A program made the position numbers and the translations under genes. The notes beneath the pieces are model-generated. The model was not told the DNA's origin and did not search any database. It saw only the letters and a list, made by a program, of their open reading frames with translations. Shown here piece by piece: positions 60,601 through 64,000 of a DNA stretch of 64,000 nucleotides (position 1 is the stretch's first letter; every line of letters starts with the position of its first letter). The stretch comes from Tomocerus qinae (lineage: Eukaryota > Arthropoda > Collembola > Entomobryomorpha > Tomoceridae): the NCBI GenBank assembly GCA_020055645.1, contig CM034549.1:16575930-16639929 (forward strand). Reading direction: 5' to 3'.

Positions 60601-63600
60601 TGTAGGCTCTGCCAAAAAGTATTTCTTACCGATGATATCTTCTTTGTGATAAAATCCAACATTTCTCTCTACCCATTAATTATACTTTAGAGGAATCATC
60701 TCTCGATAAAATAGGGGAAGAATTTAATGACAATATAGCCACGTTTTTCACAAAATCTGCATTTTTATTCACTATAGAATTAATTTTTGAACACAGATCG
60801 GTTGACATAATTTATTATGCTACCTCCTATAAATTGAAATAGTTTATTCTTCATTTTAATGTTAATAGGGGGTAGATATTGAAAGAGTCTTGGGGAAGCT
60901 ATACGTTATGTCTCATCGTAACCTCAAACAGTGTAAGCATTACAACAGAGTAGTTATTCATGCTTATTATTGATATAATGAACTCGAAGGACTGAGTGTT
61001 TGTACTCTGTCCGGAAATGCAGCATCCTGGCAATGTAAAATGACTAAGAAAACAATCGGGTGTAGGTGTGATGCTATGCGTCGCAAAGCTCGTTTGATTT
61101 TTTCCCTTCTGTTGAGGTTGAGTTGCTGGCAATTGGTGAAGCACCGAAGAGTAACGGAGTTTTGCTATGGAGGAAATCAGTTTCCGAACATAATTCTCAT
61201 TTTTATCATCGCACGTACCTAAACGTCTGTCTTTCTGTATCATTTACGGGTGTTAACTACCAACGTCAACATCCATTACATTTAATACAGATACAGTAGT
61301 TTGACTTTAAAATCCTTTTTAAAGTGCAAATACTATTTGATAGTTCATTAAAACGGTCACAATTTATCCTCTATAATGTTTAAATATTTTCACTCAACAG
61401 GATTAGGCAGGAAAAGCTTATGATAATTTAATGTTATGTTATGCATACAGGATTTGATGGATCTGTATTTTTATCAATCGCAATTTGTACTACTAATCTA
61501 AGAAATACTGTTGTTCATTTATCTACATACTAAATTGTAAGTGTCATTCATAATATGATTGGCAAAATTGCAAGGAAGCCTTTACAGTAATAGGTATTGA
61601 GTAATTTATCCTGAATATCATTTTGAAGGAAATGAAAATCTCATGTCAATTTCCGCGGTTATGGCACAAGCTGTTGTGACATCAGAATCGGCACCACTAC
61701 AGATACCATTTTTTGCAGGGGTCAACTCTTAGGAAACAATATCATAGCCCACTAATTTATACTAGCGAAATAATTCACAAAACGAAATTGTTTCAGCCGA
61801 CAATGCATGCAAGTCTAGTTCTTGACAATTGTTCAGGCACATTTTACTTTGCCCCACACAAACACAATAATGATGCAACTGTACCAAAAGACTGGTTTTG
61901 TTAAACAAACAGTTTATACTGGAATCAACTTCTTTGTTGACGAAGTAATCCAGTTCACATTTGGAAAATATTCTTCACTTGATTTAATCTTTAAGTACTT
62001 CGTGGACTTCTTGTACACATTGAAATTTATAATTGATATTAAATTAAATTAAAGCATTATTTGAAAATATTCCTACTTCCTTCCATGGGTTTTCCTATCC
62101 CCGACAGATTCAAAAATAAAATTCTGATTTGAAATGTCAAATATGTTTTAAAACGAAAAAACATCCCACAAACCTATTGAAGTATAGATAACAAAATTAG
62201 TAGTAAGCCAGATTTAATGAATAGTCACTGTACTAATACTAATTTAGTACTAATACACCAATTCCAAGTTCCAGTGGTACAATCACCTTTGATTTTATTT
62301 CAACTTTACAAAAGTAGGCAAAGTAGACAATTTTTAATGACACTATTAGAAAATAATAATAACGTAAAGACTTTGGAGGGCTAAGGTACACTATAAGTAC
62401 ATACTTGTCTATAATAAGTAGAAAATATCCTTAATTGAGCCAAAGAAAATTCATATACACTACACACCTTAATGCTTGACTAATTAAGTCCCAACTATAT
62501 AGATACATCATTTAGAAGAAATAAATAGAAAGATAAAATGAGAAATATAATTTTCGATGTGGGAAGCAAGAGTGAAGCAATAAAATCTATTGTTTTCTAT
62601 CTAATCATTTAAAATAGTACTGTAATTTTCAAGCAGTGGACACAAACCATTAAATGTAGTTAATTAATATATTCCTTACTATTCAAATATTATCATACTT
62701 AATTCGATGAATGAGTACTATTGAATACTCAAGCCAAGATTCAAATACATTGCAAGATAATTGTTCATCTCTCTTAGAGTACCAACATGCAACAATCTAA
62801 TACTAATGATGCATGGGCACTTTGTGCCCTGTTGGTCGTGAGTTTATATTATTAGAATTGTCAAAACTGGAGTGAGATCCTAATTTTGAATGTTTGAATA
62901 CTCTTGAAACTCATCAGTAGACTTTTCTAAATACCTAAGTAGTATGTGAGTCAGAAACAATGTTCATAGTATTTATTATCGTGCAAACTACCAATAACTA
63001 TTTATCAATGGGAAATTGTGTGCTGAAAGATAATGAACATTACAAAAAGCCGATTTCATTGTTTGCTTAACCCATAAACGGTTCGTTCAAATAATTTATA
63101 TAGATTAGAATTTCTAACTTGGAAATAATAATAAGTTGCTGTCATTTGTATCATTGCAAGTTTATTACATGTTTCTCTTTAATGCATTGTTCGCCTTTTT
63201 GACGAATTTTGACTGACATTGCTCATCAGTGGTGATGATTGTGATATTCTAGAATCTCATATAATAAGCTAAACACTATCTAAATTTAATGACATATTAT
63301 ATTAATCATCTATTTAACATAATAATATTATTAGCTGGGTAACTCCTAATGGATTGTCTTTTACAAACATTTAACTCTAACTGTTGTGTTGTCAAGCTTA
63401 GTACTTGTGAAAGCACCATCAATTGGTAAATAACGCTATTATGAATGAATACATAAACTTTCTTAAATACTATTACATATATATATAATTCTTCTATGAA
63501 AAACTATTTGTTTGACATACAAAGAAAAATACTCTTTGAGATATCTATAAACATTATCACAATAACTGAAATCCATTTGAGTAGTTGACTATCATTACTC

Positions 63601-63866
63601 TCACGTCTACTCTCACACAACACTCCTTAGTTTTCCAACAGTTTTTCAAGCAACCCATAATGTGTATTTAACTACTTACACTTAAAAAATTATAAATCAT
63701 AGCTATTAATAACTTATAGAACTAGTCATGGACTAAGGAACATTACAGGTTTCATGAAATGGCTTGACATGAACATTATTGGAAAAGATCAACTTATAAA
63801 TGAGATACTAAGATTGAAGTCATAACTCACCCACAGAGGAGTAAGTACATTAAGTAATGAATTAGT
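57615..63866. other. long noncoding region
   Basis: More than 6 kb with no gene I can support. It holds simple TAG/TAC-rich runs (for example AGTACTACTACTACTACAAC near 58671). A 114-codon minus-strand frame at 60899-61243 has low-complexity composition and no homology. This could be an intron or 5' region of the gene at 56942 or of a gene beyond the right edge. Confidence 0.4.
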
Positions 63867-64000
63867 TTAAATAATTCTAAATGCAGTGCAGTGATGAACA
63901 GACCCAATATTACTCTCATTTGATTTACGACTCAACTGCTCTAGAGCCTTTTCCGCAGCACCTGCAATTTGATTTTCTGATACTTCCGAATCGTCCAGTG
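63867..64000 (-). CDS. possible exon of a minus-strand gene entering from the right
   Basis: One minus-strand frame is open from the right edge for 44 codons to TAA at 63867-63869 and reads LDDSEVSENQIAGAAEKALE, then QLSRKSNESN. The composition is protein-like and less AT-rich than the neighbourhood. It may end at an internal donor and not at the stop. No family was recognised. Confidence 0.35.
   Translation of the reverse strand, partial: LDDSEVSENQIAGAAEKALEQLSRKSNESNIGSVHHCTAFRII

Noticed and set aside
60899..61243. 114-codon minus-strand frame
   Set aside because: Low-complexity composition, no recognisable domain and no neighbouring exons. The start does abut a GTACGT donor-like site, so only a tiny first exon might be real.

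Overview
This window is nuclear DNA from an invertebrate animal. It is AT-rich, its genes are split by short GT-AG introns (mostly 70 to 300 bp), and conserved eukaryotic genes (MCM2, SKP1, mitoribosomal mS37, Tim17) lie beside animal-type THAP zinc fingers and a GH16 beta-1,3-glucanase-like gene. An arthropod or another protostome is the best guess; I cannot name a species. All exon boundaries were read by eye from splice signals, reading frame and family conservation.

Layout. (1) 0-12.3 kb is gene-dense: a small membrane protein with PPSY and LPSY motifs (+), a secreted GH16 enzyme (+), mS37/CHCHD1 (+), MCM2 in 14 exons (-), an orphan signal-peptide exon (+) and SKP1 (-). (2) 12.9-24.7 kb is repeat-rich. 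It holds a nearly perfect 1-kb palindrome, a Tim17 copy that looks dead (318-bp hAT-like foldback insertion with an 8-bp target duplication, plus two frameshifts), a stray 101-bp 28S rRNA fragment that ends where R1-type retrotransposons insert, nested foldback elements, and the first members of a dispersed element with a variable tandem core. (3) 24.78-41.42 kb is one satellite array of about 44 monomers of about 380 bp with higher-order repeats of 3, 4, 6 and 7 monomers. (4) 41.4-49.7 kb is the satellite's right flank, cut by insertions, followed by more copies of the tandem-core element and several foldback elements. (5) 49.7-64 kb is sparse: two THAP-domain fragments, a YqaJ-like fragment, two short inverted-repeat elements, and a second small single-pass PPxY protein (-).

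The genes do not form a pathway. MCM2 (replication licensing) and SKP1 (SCF ubiquitin ligase) are cell-cycle genes, mS37 and Tim17 are mitochondrial, GH16 is digestive or immune, and the two PPxY proteins are probably adaptors for WW-domain (Nedd4-type) ligases. The most unusual parts are the satellite with its nested insertions, the palindrome, the broken Tim17 locus, the 28S fragment and the tandem-core element family. No CRISPR array, tRNA or operon was seen.
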